64,000 bases of DNA from NCBI GenBank assembly GCA_030144725.1, contig JASKMD010000020.1:1185383-1249382 (forward strand). The letters run 5' to 3'. A program made the position numbers and the translations under genes. This stretch comes from Haematococcus lacustris. Its lineage: Eukaryota; Chlorophyta; Chlorophyceae; Chlamydomonadales; Haematococcaceae. Shown piece after piece: positions 1 through 10,548 of this stretch. The notes under the pieces are model-generated. The model did not search any database, was not told the DNA's origin, and saw only the letters and a list, made by a program, of their open reading frames with translations. Position 1 is the first letter of the stretch, and each line of letters opens with the position of its first letter.

Positions 1-545
1 GTCACCACTATTACGCAATCGCGTCATCACTTTTCCGAGACGCTTCGCTAGCACTTCGACCGGCGTTCGTAACAGTATGAGGATGGCTCAGGGCGGGTCT
101 GCCGCCTCCACCGTGCTCTCTATGGCCTGCGCCAGGCCCCGCGTGCTTGGCATGCGCGTCTCAAGGAGGAGCTGGAGCAGCTGGGTTTCACAGCCTCATC
201 TGCAGACCAGGGTTCGACAGTTGGTGATACCTAGTCTAAGGGCGCCCTTAACTGATGTCAGGGTAAACTACGGGGACCCTATACACTCTTCATACCCCAA
301 AATAATTTGCCGGCCTGCGGCCGGCTTGGAAGAGGCGTGTTGGCTTACAGCAGCTAACAAGGAGGCTTCGAAGGTGTCCTCTGGGACAACACCTGCCTCC
401 GTGCCAAACAAGGCCTCATCCACTTCATCACTTGACTCATGATCGCACTCTTCTTGCTCGCTCTCTTCCCCCCATAGAGATTCTACCTCCTCCATATCCC
501 CTTCTAGGTCTAGGGGCACATTAGGTTCACTCACAGGAATTAGCA
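1..545. other. Flank of array 1, no firm gene
   Basis: No convincing gene. A 94-codon acidic frame on the minus strand (552-268), rich in E, D and S, could be the disordered start of a transposon protein, but it shows no domain or splice support. The overlapping plus-strand frame (77-442) is of unbiased composition. The stretch ends directly in the 21-bp array. Confidence 0.4.
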
Positions 546-550
546 GTGTC

Positions 551-971
551 ACCTGCGCAGTTTTCCATGGGCAACTGCGCAGTTTCCATGGGCAACTGCG
601 CAGTTTCCCATGGCTACTGCGCAGTTGCCCATGAAAACTGCGCAGTTGCCCATGAAAACTGCGCAGTTGCCCATGAAAACTGCGCAGTTGCCCATGAAAA
701 CTGCGCAGCTGGCAATGGCAACTGCGCAGCTGGCAATGGCAACTGCGCAGCTGGCAATGGCAACTGCGCAGCTGACAATGGCAACTGCGCAGCTGACAAT
801 GGCAACTGCGCAGCTGACAATGGCAACTGCGCAGCTGGCAATGGCAACTGCGCAGCTGACAATGGCAACTGCGCAGCTGACAATGGCAACTGCGCAGCTG
901 GCAATGGCAGCTGCGCAGCTGACAATGGCAACTGCGCAGCTGGCAATGGCAACTGCGCAGCTGACAATGGC
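551..971. repeat. Array 1: 21-bp tandem repeat
   Basis: About 20 head-to-tail copies of a 21-bp unit. Early copies read AACTGCGCAGTTGCCCATGA and later copies AACTGCGCAGCTGRCAATGG (plus one base). The core AACTGCGCAGTT is a perfect 12-bp palindrome. Because 21 is a multiple of three, several frames stay open and give heptapeptide repeats (for example NCAADNG); these are by-products of the repeat, not evidence of a protein. The same core, as CAACTGAGCAG, builds the arrays at 1775-2672 and 6394-8058. Confidence 0.9.
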
Positions 972-1774
972 TATATATTAAATATAGATCGTCAAGGTGG
1001 GTCGAAGCAGTGATTCATCAATTGAGGTTCAGTAGCGATTGACAATTGCCTTTTGCGAGGGGACACGGGTTCGACACCCGCAAGGTGCATTATATTTTCT
1101 TTCTTTCTTCTGCGAATATTTCCTGGCAACGTCATTGTGTTTCTGCGTTTGTGTACCATGCTCTGGGGCAACGCTGTTGCACAACTTCCCTTCATTTCTC
1201 TATCGTTTGTTCTGTGGGTCGTTGTGACAGCGGTAATTGCTGATGTTGATGGTCAACCTACGGTTGTTTCAGGTTGTTGTGTTGATGCATGGCTAGGTTG
1301 ATGCCTCAAGCCTATGTTTACACTTGATTAAGACCGTGTAAACCTTAACTCATGTTGCCTGTGTCTAAGGCTCATCTCAATGGCTCATCTTAATTAATAT
1401 AATCATAACCAGAAGACGGGATACTTACTATTACTGTAGGTTGGACTCTTACACTGTGTGGACCTTACACTCGTCATCAGACTCATTTACCAGCATCAAA
1501 GACATGAACAACGACAACATCATGAGAGGCAACGACATCATGACCAGCTGGCCTCCCACCACCACACCAACAGCACCACACAAGGCAACTTGAGCAGCAA
1601 CAACAGCATGACGCACACCTGCCTATGTGTGCCTTGCGGTGCAAGTCGTGATGATGTGCAATGGCTATTGATCTGCTGGTGCCATACTCAACCCCTCACT
1701 ACTGTCCCTTGTGGCGCTTAGCCTGTGGAGCCTCCCCCCCACCCCTTCCCCAGCACCCTTCTGCTCGCCATGTG
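972..1774. other. Intergenic, no gene seen
   Basis: AT-richer than its surroundings, with a run of CAT/CAA-type simple sequence (about 1490-1620). No credible ORF. A T-arm-like motif at 1064-1079 (GGGTTCGACACCC) is too isolated to call a tRNA. Confidence 0.4.
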
Positions 1775-2672
1775 ACTACTGCTCTGTTGCCATGTGGCTA
1801 CTGCTCTGTTGTCATGTGGCTACTGCTCAGTTGCAACCTGCCACCTGCTCAGTTGCTATATGCCACCTGCTCAGTTGCTACATGCCACCTGCTCAGTTGC
1901 TACATGCCACCTGCTCAGTTGCTGCATGCCACCTGCTCAGTTGCTACCTGCCACCTGCTCAGTTGCTACATGCCACCTGCTCAGTTACTACATGCCACCT
2001 GCTCAGTTGCCACATGCCACCTGCTCAGTTGCCACATGCCACCTGCTCAGTTGCCACATGCAACTGCTCAGTTGCAACCTGCCACCTGCTCAGTTGCTAT
2101 ATGCCACCTGCTCAGTTGCTACATGCCACCTGCTCAGTTGCTACATGCCACCTGCTCAGTTGCTACATGCCACCTGCTCAGTTGCTGCATGCCACCTGCT
2201 CAGTTGCTACCTGCCACCTGCTCAGTTGCTACATGCCACCTGCTCAGTTGCTACATGCCACCTGCTCAGTTGCTGCATGCCACCTGCTCAGTTGCTACCT
2301 GCCACCTGCTCAGTTGCTACATGCCACCTGCTCAGTTGCCACATGCCACCTGCTCAGTTGCCACATGCCACCTGCTCAGTTGCTACATGCCACCTGCTCA
2401 GTTGCCACATGCAACTGCTCAGTTGCAACCTGCCACCTGCTCAGTTGCTACCTGCCACCTGCTCAGTTGCTACATGCCACCTGCTCAGTTGCTACATGCC
2501 ACCTGCTCAGTTGCCACCTGCCACCTGCTCAGTTGCCACATAGCAACTGCTCAGTTGCAACCTGCCACCTGCTCAGTTGCTATATGGCAACTGCTCAGCT
2601 GCCATCTGTCACCCGCTCTGCTGCCAAGTGGCAACTGCTCAATTGCCACATGGCACCTGCTCTGCTGGGGGG
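1775..2672 (+). repeat. Array 2: 22-bp tandem repeat
   Basis: About 40 copies of CTGCTCAGTTGCTACATGCC (plus AC), with variants where TAC is replaced by CAC, TGC or TAT and periodic 20-bp short units (CAACTGCTCAGTTGCAACCT). The short units mark a higher-order structure of roughly 240-340 bp, seen at about 1829, 2070 and 2415. The core CTGCTCAGTTG is the reverse complement of the core of array 3 (6394-8058), so arrays 2 and 3 face each other as inverted arms. All plus frames are open because the unit contains no stop; the encoded Cys/Leu/His-rich peptides are judged meaningless. Confidence 0.9.
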
Positions 2673-4254
2673 CGGCAGCAGCAGGGGGGCAGCATCACCT
2701 ATGTCTGTAGCAGCACTGGCAGCAGCAGCAGCAGCAGGGGCAGCGGCGGCGTGGTGTGGGGAGGGGTAACTGGGGTGGAGTGGCATTCACCTAGCAATGT
2801 GGCTACGCCATGGTACACGTTTCAAGCTCTCACTGAAAGCAGGCAAGAGCTTGGTTTGGATCAGCAAGCACATTAGCAGCAACAGTAGCAAGCAGCAGGA
2901 GCACGCTATTGAGTGGTGCCGGCAGCAGAGTGGACAGACCAGCTGCCCGCATGTTGCTCATTACTTGCCTCTCGCCTTCCGCACTTGCTGCCTGGCTGGG
3001 AGGGCTGCTGCTCCTTGCCACCGCTCCCGTGTGGTGTGGTAGGAGGATGGTGGGAGGGAGCGATGGTTGCAATGGGGAGGCTAGGGGGTGGGGAGGAGAG
3101 CAGTGGTGGGGTGAGGTGGTGGCTGCCATGCCGCATGAATGAAAGGGAACTGAAAGGGAGGGGGAGGGAGGGGATAGGGGAAGGGGATATGGGGATATGG
3201 GGAGTGGCTGCCTCCGGACTGCTCGTACAGTGCGCAAAGGGGGGCATACGAGGCATAGGGGCGGGGCGGGGGGGAAGTGTGTAGATGAATTGTACATGGG
3301 CTGGGGGGGGGGAAAGTGTATCAACAAACTAGGAGGGGGTGGTTGTATAGGGTGTGGGGGAGAAGAGGTGACCATCAGACCTGCAACCAAGGGGCGTGCA
3401 CGTGAGGTAGGGAGATCAGGCTGGGCACTAAGTGTTAGCCACTTACCGGTAGCCACCAGCAACCACTGAAGGCAGAGAGCAGGGAGTGAAAGGGCCAGGA
3501 AGAAGGGGGAGCTTGTGTGTGTGGAGGTGGGAAGGTGGTGGTAGTGATGCCAAGGTGCCAAGGTAGGTAGGAGAAGGTCTGCTCTTGGCTGCTGGGAAGG
3601 GTAGGGAGGGAAGGGTAGGTGGCTGCGATGCCAGGGAGTAGAAGGCGAGGGGGAAGGGGGAAGTAGGAGGAGGGTGTGGTGGGGTGGGGTGGGGGATGGG
3701 GGGAAGGGAAGGGAGAGGAGGAAAGGTGAGGTACTGAGAGTTACCATCGGACCTGCAGCAAATACAGTGCGCGCTATTGGTTAGGCTGGATAATAGTGGA
3801 CACTGTAAGGCAAGGGCAAACCACTCACCGCTTACGCCTTGGTGCTCCGTGCTGCGCAATGCGCCTTGCTGGCTCCTTGTATTGGCTCTGCACCACCTGC
3901 CATATGGCAGCTAGCTCCTGACAACTTATGCCTTGCACCACATGCCGCCTAGCTGCCTCTCCTGGCTGCTGCTCTGGCTGCTAGTATTGGCTTGGGAGGT
4001 GGTGGTTGTGGTGGTGGGGGGAAGGGTGGTGGGGCTTGCTCCAGATTGCAAGGCATGGTAGGGGTGGTAAGTGGCGAGGGGCATGGGGTGGGGTGGGGTC
4101 CTGGTGGGGTGGGGTGGGGTGGGGTGGGGTGGGGTGTTCCCCTTGGCTGCTCCTGGCTGCTCCCCTTTGTTGCGCCTCCTAGCTGCGCCTCCTGGCTGCA
4201 GCAAACACACGGCAAAGCAGAGGTGAAACTAGGTAATCAGGGCCACTAATCAGC

Positions 4255-4287
4255 AAGGGGGTCAGCACTCACCGCTCACTCCATGCT
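4255..4287 (+). repeat. Inverted repeat, left arm
   Basis: Reverse complement of 5700-5731 apart from one base in a G run; core GTCAGCACTCACCGCTCACT. It supports a palindromic organisation of the 1.8-8.1 kb region. Confidence 0.8.
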
Positions 4288-5699
4288 GCTCCATGATCAC
4301 TTATTGGTGGCTCTTGCCTTGCCCCTACCGTGCTCGTACTAACCTCCTCCTCCTTGCTCCTTGCTGTGTCCTTACATGTTGTTGCTCTATGCCTATGCAA
4401 CCACCTTGTTAGTACAAGGCAACACAACCCACCTGAAGGGGAAGGTAACGAGGTGGTGGTCGTCATCATTGCACTGCCGCACCTGCACAAGCAGAGAAAG
4501 TTGCATGGCTGCATTGGTGACGCTGGCGGCGAGGGTGGCTGCGTAGCGCTGCGGGGCTGCGCTGGCTATGAAGCTATCTGTGTGGCTGCGAGGTTGGCTG
4601 AGACATAGCGTGGTTGCAAGTCCAGATCATCCTGAAGGGATGCTTTGCGTGGTGCTTAGGGATAGATGCAAGGCTGGGCAGCTGCGGGGATGCCTTGTCG
4701 CGGGGCGCTCAATGGCTAGTCGAGGCTGTGTGGTCTATGGGCCGTGGCCCCAGGCAAGACGGCGGCGAGCTAGCTGTGTTGCAGGCTTGCCGCGATTCTG
4801 AGCTCAGGAAAGTTATTCATAACTCCATGATGCCGATTTTGAAGCGCGCAAAGGAGGTGTGCTAGGTACCAGCGTCCCAGCCAGCCTCGCAGCCAGCCTC
4901 GCAGCCAGCCTCGCAACCAGCAAACTAGCATGAAGCTCCGAGCCAGGTAACCCCGTAGCTGCCTCGCAACCCAGCCACACACCAACTTGCCACTCAGCAA
5001 AACTCCGCCAGCCTGCTTCGCAACAATGCAGCCCTGCAATCTGGCCTAAAGCTCCTAGCCGGCAGCACCGTAGCTGCCTCGCAACCTAGCCACGTAGCCA
5101 AGCAACCTAGCCACAACAATACTCCGCCAACGCGGCCTGGCAATCTTGCGAGGTATAGTCGCGTGCGTGCAAGCCGCGTGCACACAGCGCCACGCAGCTA
5201 CCCCTTGCTGATCATTGGCGTTGTCCCACTCCATTATCTGCTCCATTGTCTCATTACTTAGCCCTCCTTCATTGACACCCCTTCATTGACCCTCCTTCAT
5301 TGTCCCACCCTTGCCGCAGATATTGCCCAGCCCCTCCCCTCCCAGCCCTTCATAGGCCTGCCCCTCCCAGCTGCGCATCAGGTTAGGTCGGGTCTATGTA
5401 CTACCTGCCTGCTGCCCCATTACGGTGGGTACCTTGCCAGTTCCTAGCCGGTGAGTAGCGAGCTCCCTGCTAGTGTGTTGCAGCTAATAATCCCGACTAA
5501 AATGTCACCACGCCCCTTGCTTGCCGCAGGTCTAATGGTTCCACCTTTCCTTCCCGCCTCCTCCCTATCAATAACCCCGCCTCTCTGCCTGTCTCCCAGC
5601 GGCAGCCAAGAGCGGTGCTAGGGGTTAGCTAGGGCTAGGGAGACGCCTCTCCTCCCCCCCCTCCTACTCTCCCATCTGCCTGGCCCTAGGAATATGAGG

Positions 5700-5731
5700 A
5701 GCATGGAGTGAGCGGTGAGTGCTGACCCCTT
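5700..5731 (-). repeat. Inverted repeat, right arm
   Basis: Partner of 4255-4287, 1.4 kb away in opposite orientation. Confidence 0.8.
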
Positions 5732-6393
5732 CGCTGAATAGTGATCACTGATCACCCAGCCTTACCTCTGGTTTGCCATGTGCTTGCTGCAGGTCTGACG
5801 GTCGCACTTAGTACTCCTTCCCCCCCCCCATCCTCCTTCTCCTTTCCACCACCATGTACTACCACCTTCCAGTACTACCACCTTCCAGTCTATCACCCTC
5901 CCCTCCCCTCTCCACACTTCTCCCTCCCCCCCACCCCCCTTCTCCTTTCCCATACCCACCAGGTGCTACCACCATGTACTACCACCTTCCAGTCTATCAC
6001 CCTCCCCTCCCTTCTCCACATCTCTCCTCGCGCCATGCCCCGCCCGCCCTCCCACCACCACCACCAATAACCCCTCCTCCCCTCGCCTTGCCACCCCACC
6101 TACCCCACCCCACCCCACCCCTCTGCCTTGGAAAGAAGCGCGGGAGTCACCCTCACTTCACATAGCTGCCAGATGCCAATGGACAATGTCAGTGGTATTA
6201 TCACCACACATGAATTGAGTACAGCCAAAGCACAAGCACAGGGCAGTCCAAGATGATTTGAGAAGCACTATAATGCAGTACTATGTTGTCAGCACTATAT
6301 TGTAAAGCACTAAGTTGTCAGCAAAAGATAGCAATAGTACAATACGTTGTAATTGTAAGAGAGCAGGAGCCACATGAAACAGAGCAGGTGCCA

Positions 6394-8058
6394 TAATAAA
6401 ACTGCGCAGTTGCCACATGGAAACAGAGCAGGTGCCATGTGGAAACTGCGCAGGTGCCACATGGCAACTGAGCAGGTGGCAGGTTGCAACTGAGCAGTTG
6501 CATGTGGCAACTGAGCAGGTGGCAGAGTGCAACTGAGCAGTTGCCACATGCAACTGAGCAGGTGGCAGGTTGCAGCTGCGCAGCTGCCACATAGCAACTG
6601 AGCAGGTGGCAGGTTGCAACTGAGCAGTTGCATGTAGCAACTGAGCAGGTGGCAGGTGGCAACTGAGCAGTTGCAACATGGCAACTGAGCAGGTGGCAGG
6701 TGGCAACTGAGCAGGTGGCAGGTGGGAACTGAGCAGGTGGCTGGTGGCAACTGAGCAGGTGGCAGAGTGCAACTGAGCAGTTGCAAAATGCAACTGAGCA
6801 GGTGGCAGGTTGCAACTGTGCAGCTGCCACATAGCAACTGAGCAGGTGGCAGGTTACAACTGAGCAGTTGCATGTGGCAACTGAGCAGGTGGCAGGTGGC
6901 AACTGAGCAGTTGCTAATGGCAACTGAGCAGGTGGGAGGTAACAACTGAGTAGTTGCATGTAGCAACTGAGCAGGTGGCAGAGTGCAACTGAGCAGTTGC
7001 CACATAGAACTGAGCAGGTGGCAGAGTGCAACTGAGCAGTTTTATGTGGCAGCTGAGCAGGTGGCAGGTTGCAACTGAGCAGTTGCATGTGGCAACTGAG
7101 CAGGTGGCAGGTTGCAGCTGCGCAGCTGCCACATAGCAACTGAGCAGGGGGCAGGTTGCAACTGAGCAGTTGCATGTAGCAACTGAGCAGGTGGCAGGTG
7201 GCAACTGAGCAGTTGCAACATGGCAACTGAGCAGGTGGCAGGTGGCAACTGAGCAGGTGGCAGGTGGGAACTGAGCAGGTGGCTGGTGGCAACTGAGCCG
7301 GTGGCAGAGTGCAACTGAGCAGTTGCCACATAGCAACTGAGCAGGTGGCAGGTTGCAACTGTGCAGCTGCCACATAGCAACTGAGCAGGTGGCAGGTTAC
7401 AACTGAGCAGTTGCATGTGGCAACTGAGCAGGTGGCAGGTGGCAACTGAGCAGTTGCTAATGGCAACTGAGCAGGTGGGAGGTAACAACTGAGTAGTTGC
7501 ATGTAGCAACTGAGCAGGTGGCAGAGTGCAACTGAGCAGTTGCCACATAGAACTGAGCAGGTGGCAGAGTGCAACTGAGCAGTTTTATGTGGCAGCTGAG
7601 CAGGTGGCAGGTTGCAACTGAGCAGTTGCATGTAGCAACTGAGCAGGTGGCAGAGTGCAACTGAGCAGTTGCTACATGCAACTGAGCAGGTGGCAGGTTG
7701 CAACTGAGCAGTTGCCATATTGCAACTGAGCAGGTGGCAGGTTGCAACTGCGCAGCTGCCACATGGCAGCTGAGCAGGTGGCAGGTTGCAACTGAGCAGT
7801 TGCATGTGGCAGCTGAGCAGGTGGCAGGTTGCTACTGAGCAGTTGCATATGGCAACTGAGCAGGTGGCAGAGTGCAACTGAGCAGTTGCCACACGCAACT
7901 GAGCAGGTGGCAGGTTGCAACTGCGCAGCTGCCACATGGCAGCTGAGCAGGTGGCAGGTGACAACTGAGCAGCTGCCACATAGCAACTGAGCAGGTGGCA
8001 GGTAGCAACTGAGCAGTTGCCATTGCAAGCTGCGCAGGTGACCATGGTAACTGCGCAG
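6394..8058 (-). repeat. Array 3: 20-22-bp tandem repeat with ~540-bp higher-order copy
   Basis: About 75 units built on CAACTGAGCAG, alternating GGTGGCAGGTTG-type and TTGCATGTAG-type spacers. Some units carry the fully palindromic AGCTGCGCAGCT, the same core as array 1. A block starting near 6556 is repeated near 7098 with over 90% apparent identity (period about 540 bp), so the array has grown by segmental duplication as well as unit by unit. The unit has no stop codon, which explains the long Cys/Leu-rich open frames on the minus strand. The array ends only about 10 bp from the stop codon of the hAT transposase at 8068. Confidence 0.9.
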
Positions 8059-8067
8059 GTGACGCTG

Positions 8068-10302
8068 CTAATTTGTGTGAGTGAATTGCTCAACTTCAAG
8101 TGGTAGTGCCGCTTCAGATAGAGCTGCTAGGATGCCCTCAGGCTTCCCCGCTGCCTTCAACTTCAAGATCTCATCCATAGCACTCGCTGCATGTGCAATC
8201 AAAGCCTCTTCCTTTTGGTAGCTATGCTTGCTTGGCCCAATGAGCCTGATGCGCATGAGAGAGTCAACAGTGGCCAGCTTCAACCGGTTTGTGAGCCGGT
8301 GCTTGATGATGCGGTGGATGCTAAAGCCTCTCTCAACCACTGCAGTTTGCAATGGCACGAGGAGCATGACCTGAGCTAACTGCATCATCAATGGGAAGTG
8401 CACATACCCCACCTCCATCAACTGCACCCATGCTGATTGCAATGTGACACTACGATTGGCCTGGACAACCCTCCACATCTCACGCTTGAAGAAAGTGAGC
8501 TGCTGGACCAAGCGAGCCACACCAGCAGTTCCCTCCACCCTAAACAACTGCTGCCTCTGACTTGCATTGCAGAAGTGCTTGACCAGCTCTTGCAGCTCTT
8601 GCTGGCCATAAGCAACCAACTCAGCGGCGACCATGCCAACATAGGAGCGTGGCACAAAGATTGCAAAACTGTTAAGGATGCTTGAGGGAAAGCGCTGATC
8701 TAGCTCACCAAGGACAGCTTGTGCCAATGACCTAAAGGATGATTGCATGCTTGACAGTTTGACGCCCCCTACTCTTATTGAGACAGAAACACCATTGACA
8801 ACCCATGCACCAGCGCTAGAGAGAGTCCTCCTCATGCGAACAAAGCTGGTGCATGATGTCAACGAAGACCTGATGAAAAGCTGCTCTAGGGCTGCCTTGG
8901 CAATAGCCACATGAGAGGCAAGCATGTGAGGCTCTAGAGCATCACTCTGGAACAGCTTGCTTAACTGCTCAAGTGGTTGCATCATGTCATGCAACAAATG
9001 CACACCAGCAAGGGTGCGGAACTTCTGCAGCCTGATCAACAAGCTCCTGCCCACTGCCCACTCAGGGTGTAGATTGAGGAAGCGGAGGAGAGTGTGGTAG
9101 TTGGCTACAAGCACACTGACACATTGCGCCCTGCTAAACCACCTAGTGCGGTTGAAGATGGGGAACTTCAGCAGTGTGACACCCAATGGCTTGGCAAAAG
9201 CTTCCCACCTGCCCTGCCACTTGGGGGACTTGGCAAACAAACTATGTACCCCCTTGAAGGCACTATCAAGTTGCTGCATCAGGGGGCTCACACGAAAGGC
9301 ATCCCCCACCACCAGTGCTGTGCGGTGTGCAACACAATGCAAACCAACCATGTAGCTGACATGTTGTTGCTGTAGTTTGGCAATGACCCCATTGTGAGCC
9401 CCCATGAAGGTGCTGGCACCATCAGAGCAGAAAGCCACAAGCTTGCCGACATCTAGGCTGAGGGTGTCAATCACACGCAGTATGACAGCTGTGATGTGCT
9501 CAGATGTGGCCCCCACCACTTTGACAGCGCATAAGAAAGAGGTGTGGTAGATAAAGGAGGACGGCTCTAGATAGCGCACGTAGAGGAGCAGGTGGTCCTC
9601 AGTTCCCACGTCCGTGCTGCTGTCAGCTAACAAGCTGAAATAGGGGCTGGCTCGTACAGCTGCTAGCTGTTGAGTGAGGAGGGTTTGGCTGATAGAGTAA
9701 AGGGCGGCATTGAAGTAACGGGTGGCACTGAAGTCATGCGGCATAGCTGGTGCCCCACTGTGAGTGGCAAACTGGAGGTGGGCTGCAAAGGACATGGCTG
9801 AATGGCCCCACAACACCATGAAGAGGGCTGCCAGCACCATGCGGCGGTAGGTGCCTTGGACCACTGTTGTTGTTGCAGCCTTCACAGCTGCTTTGATGGA
9901 GCCGGCACCCCCCCCAGCACGCTGTGCCATGCCGATGGCTTCTGAGTGGGCCTTGCTCTTGGCGTGTTGGGCCAGCTCCGCCTCACACGTCACAGCCCCA
10001 CCACCACCACTCGCCTTTGCGAATAGGGATGAGTTGGGCTTGTGCTCCAAGCAAGTGGAGCAGTGGGCTTGGGGGGTGCCTTTCTCGTTGCATCCGCCAC
10101 TGAACCTGCACCATGGGTACTTCGCTTGCAACTCCTTCTGCTTAGCCTCAGTCATTGCGGTCTTGTGGCCTCTGCGGATGCTGGAAGGTGCTGGCTCTTG
10201 GTCAATGAGAATAGGATCGTCTGGGCTAAGGCTGTCCACTGGCTCCGGGGTGGACGGAGCCGAAGAGGCTGGGCTGGAAGGGGATGGGCTTGGTGGGCGC
10301 AT
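8068..10302 (-). CDS. hAT-superfamily transposase, intact 744-aa frame
   Basis: Likely a DNA-binding and strand-transfer enzyme for a cut-and-paste hAT transposon. The single uninterrupted frame starts at an ATG followed by a Ser/Pro-rich leader (aa 1-45). A Cys/His zinc-finger-like region follows (about aa 65-120: CRFSGGC, CSTC, CEAEL..H..SKAH). The RNase-H-like catalytic part shows LLADSSTDVG with the first Asp (about aa 225-235), FCSDGASTFMGAHNGV with the second Asp (about aa 290-305) and GLHCVAHR, the CxxH motif. The C-terminal dimerisation region has VPLQTAVVERGFSIHRIIK. The layout resembles the ZNF862/KIAA1586-like branch. No terminal inverted repeats were found nearby. The stop codon abuts array 3, so the array would lie in the 3' UTR or in subterminal sequence. 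Confidence 0.85.
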   Translation of the reverse strand: MRPPSPSPSSPASSAPSTPEPVDSLSPDDPILIDQEPAPSSIRRGHKTAMTEAKQKELQAKYPWCRFSGGCNEKGTPQAHCSTCLEHKPNSSLFAKASGGGGAVTCEAELAQHAKSKAHSEAIGMAQRAGGGAGSIKAAVKAATTTVVQGTYRRMVLAALFMVLWGHSAMSFAAHLQFATHSGAPAMPHDFSATRYFNAALYSISQTLLTQQLAAVRASPYFSLLADSSTDVGTEDHLLLYVRYLEPSSFIYHTSFLCAVKVVGATSEHITAVILRVIDTLSLDVGKLVAFCSDGASTFMGAHNGVIAKLQQQHVSYMVGLHCVAHRTALVVGDAFRVSPLMQQLDSAFKGVHSLFAKSPKWQGRWEAFAKPLGVTLLKFPIFNRTRWFSRAQCVSVLVANYHTLLRFLNLHPEWAVGRSLLIRLQKFRTLAGVHLLHDMMQPLEQLSKLFQSDALEPHMLASHVAIAKAALEQLFIRSSLTSCTSFVRMRRTLSSAGAWVVNGVSVSIRVGGVKLSSMQSSFRSLAQAVLGELDQRFPSSILNSFAIFVPRSYVGMVAAELVAYGQQELQELVKHFCNASQRQQLFRVEGTAGVARLVQQLTFFKREMWRVVQANRSVTLQSAWVQLMEVGYVHFPLMMQLAQVMLLVPLQTAVVERGFSIHRIIKHRLTNRLKLATVDSLMRIRLIGPSKHSYQKEEALIAHAASAMDEILKLKAAGKPEGILAALSEAALPLEVEQFTHTN

Positions 10303-10548
10303 TGGGCTGACAAGGCCAGTTTCGTCTGGGAAGGTGGGATTGCGGGCTGCGTGGTCTGCGCGTTCAAGGAGTTAACATGAAGTTAACATGTGAACGCGGA
10401 GATGTCAACGTCGAAGATGTCAACGATGCGATGGTACCCACCAAGCGCCATCTGAATTGTCATCTGCCGCTGGTCCGACGGAGTCTGCCTTACTCTCTTG
10501 CCTGGCTTTCCCATAATGCAGCCGTGAGTTAGGTTTGAGATGGCAGAA
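10303..10548. other. 5' flank of hAT transposase
   Basis: A GTTAACATG motif is repeated twice within 16 bp (10373-10390). No gene is seen, and no inverted-repeat terminus pairing with sequence left of array 3 was found. Confidence 0.35.

Larger units (their letters stand above)
2673..6393. other. Low-complexity centre between inverted arrays
   Basis: G-rich on the left (about 3000-4140, including GGGGT runs at 4085-4137) and C-rich on the right (about 5640-6120), as expected of two degenerate inverted arms. Supporting inverted pairs are 4255-4287 against 5700-5731 (about 31 of 32 bases), and the motif GCAGGTCTRAYGGT, which lies in reverse at 3370-3384 and 3743-3757 but forward at 5526-5539 and 5789-5802. 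Direct CAGCCAGCCTCG repeats occur at 4876-4915. No gene is supported. Confidence 0.55.

Noticed and set aside
546..1013. Cys-rich repeat proteins in array 1
   Set aside because: Three frames on both strands are open only because the 21-bp unit lacks stops; there is no start context, splice site or codon bias.
1022..1095. tRNA gene or tRNA-derived SINE
   Set aside because: GGGTTCGACACCC looks like a T arm, but no D arm, anticodon stem or acceptor pairing can be built.
1661..2769. Cys/Leu/His-rich proteins of about 350 aa in array 2
   Set aside because: All frames are simultaneously open with rotating copies of the same peptide, which is a repeat artefact.
6394..8058. CRISPR array
   Set aside because: Units are contiguous variants of one another with no unique spacers, and the context is eukaryotic.
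6281..8099. 593-aa and other Cys-rich minus ORFs in array 3
   Set aside because: Same artefact; the frame also overlaps the end of the genuine hAT transposase.
9851..10375. 174-aa plus-strand ORF
   Set aside because: Antisense shadow of the hAT transposase N-terminus.
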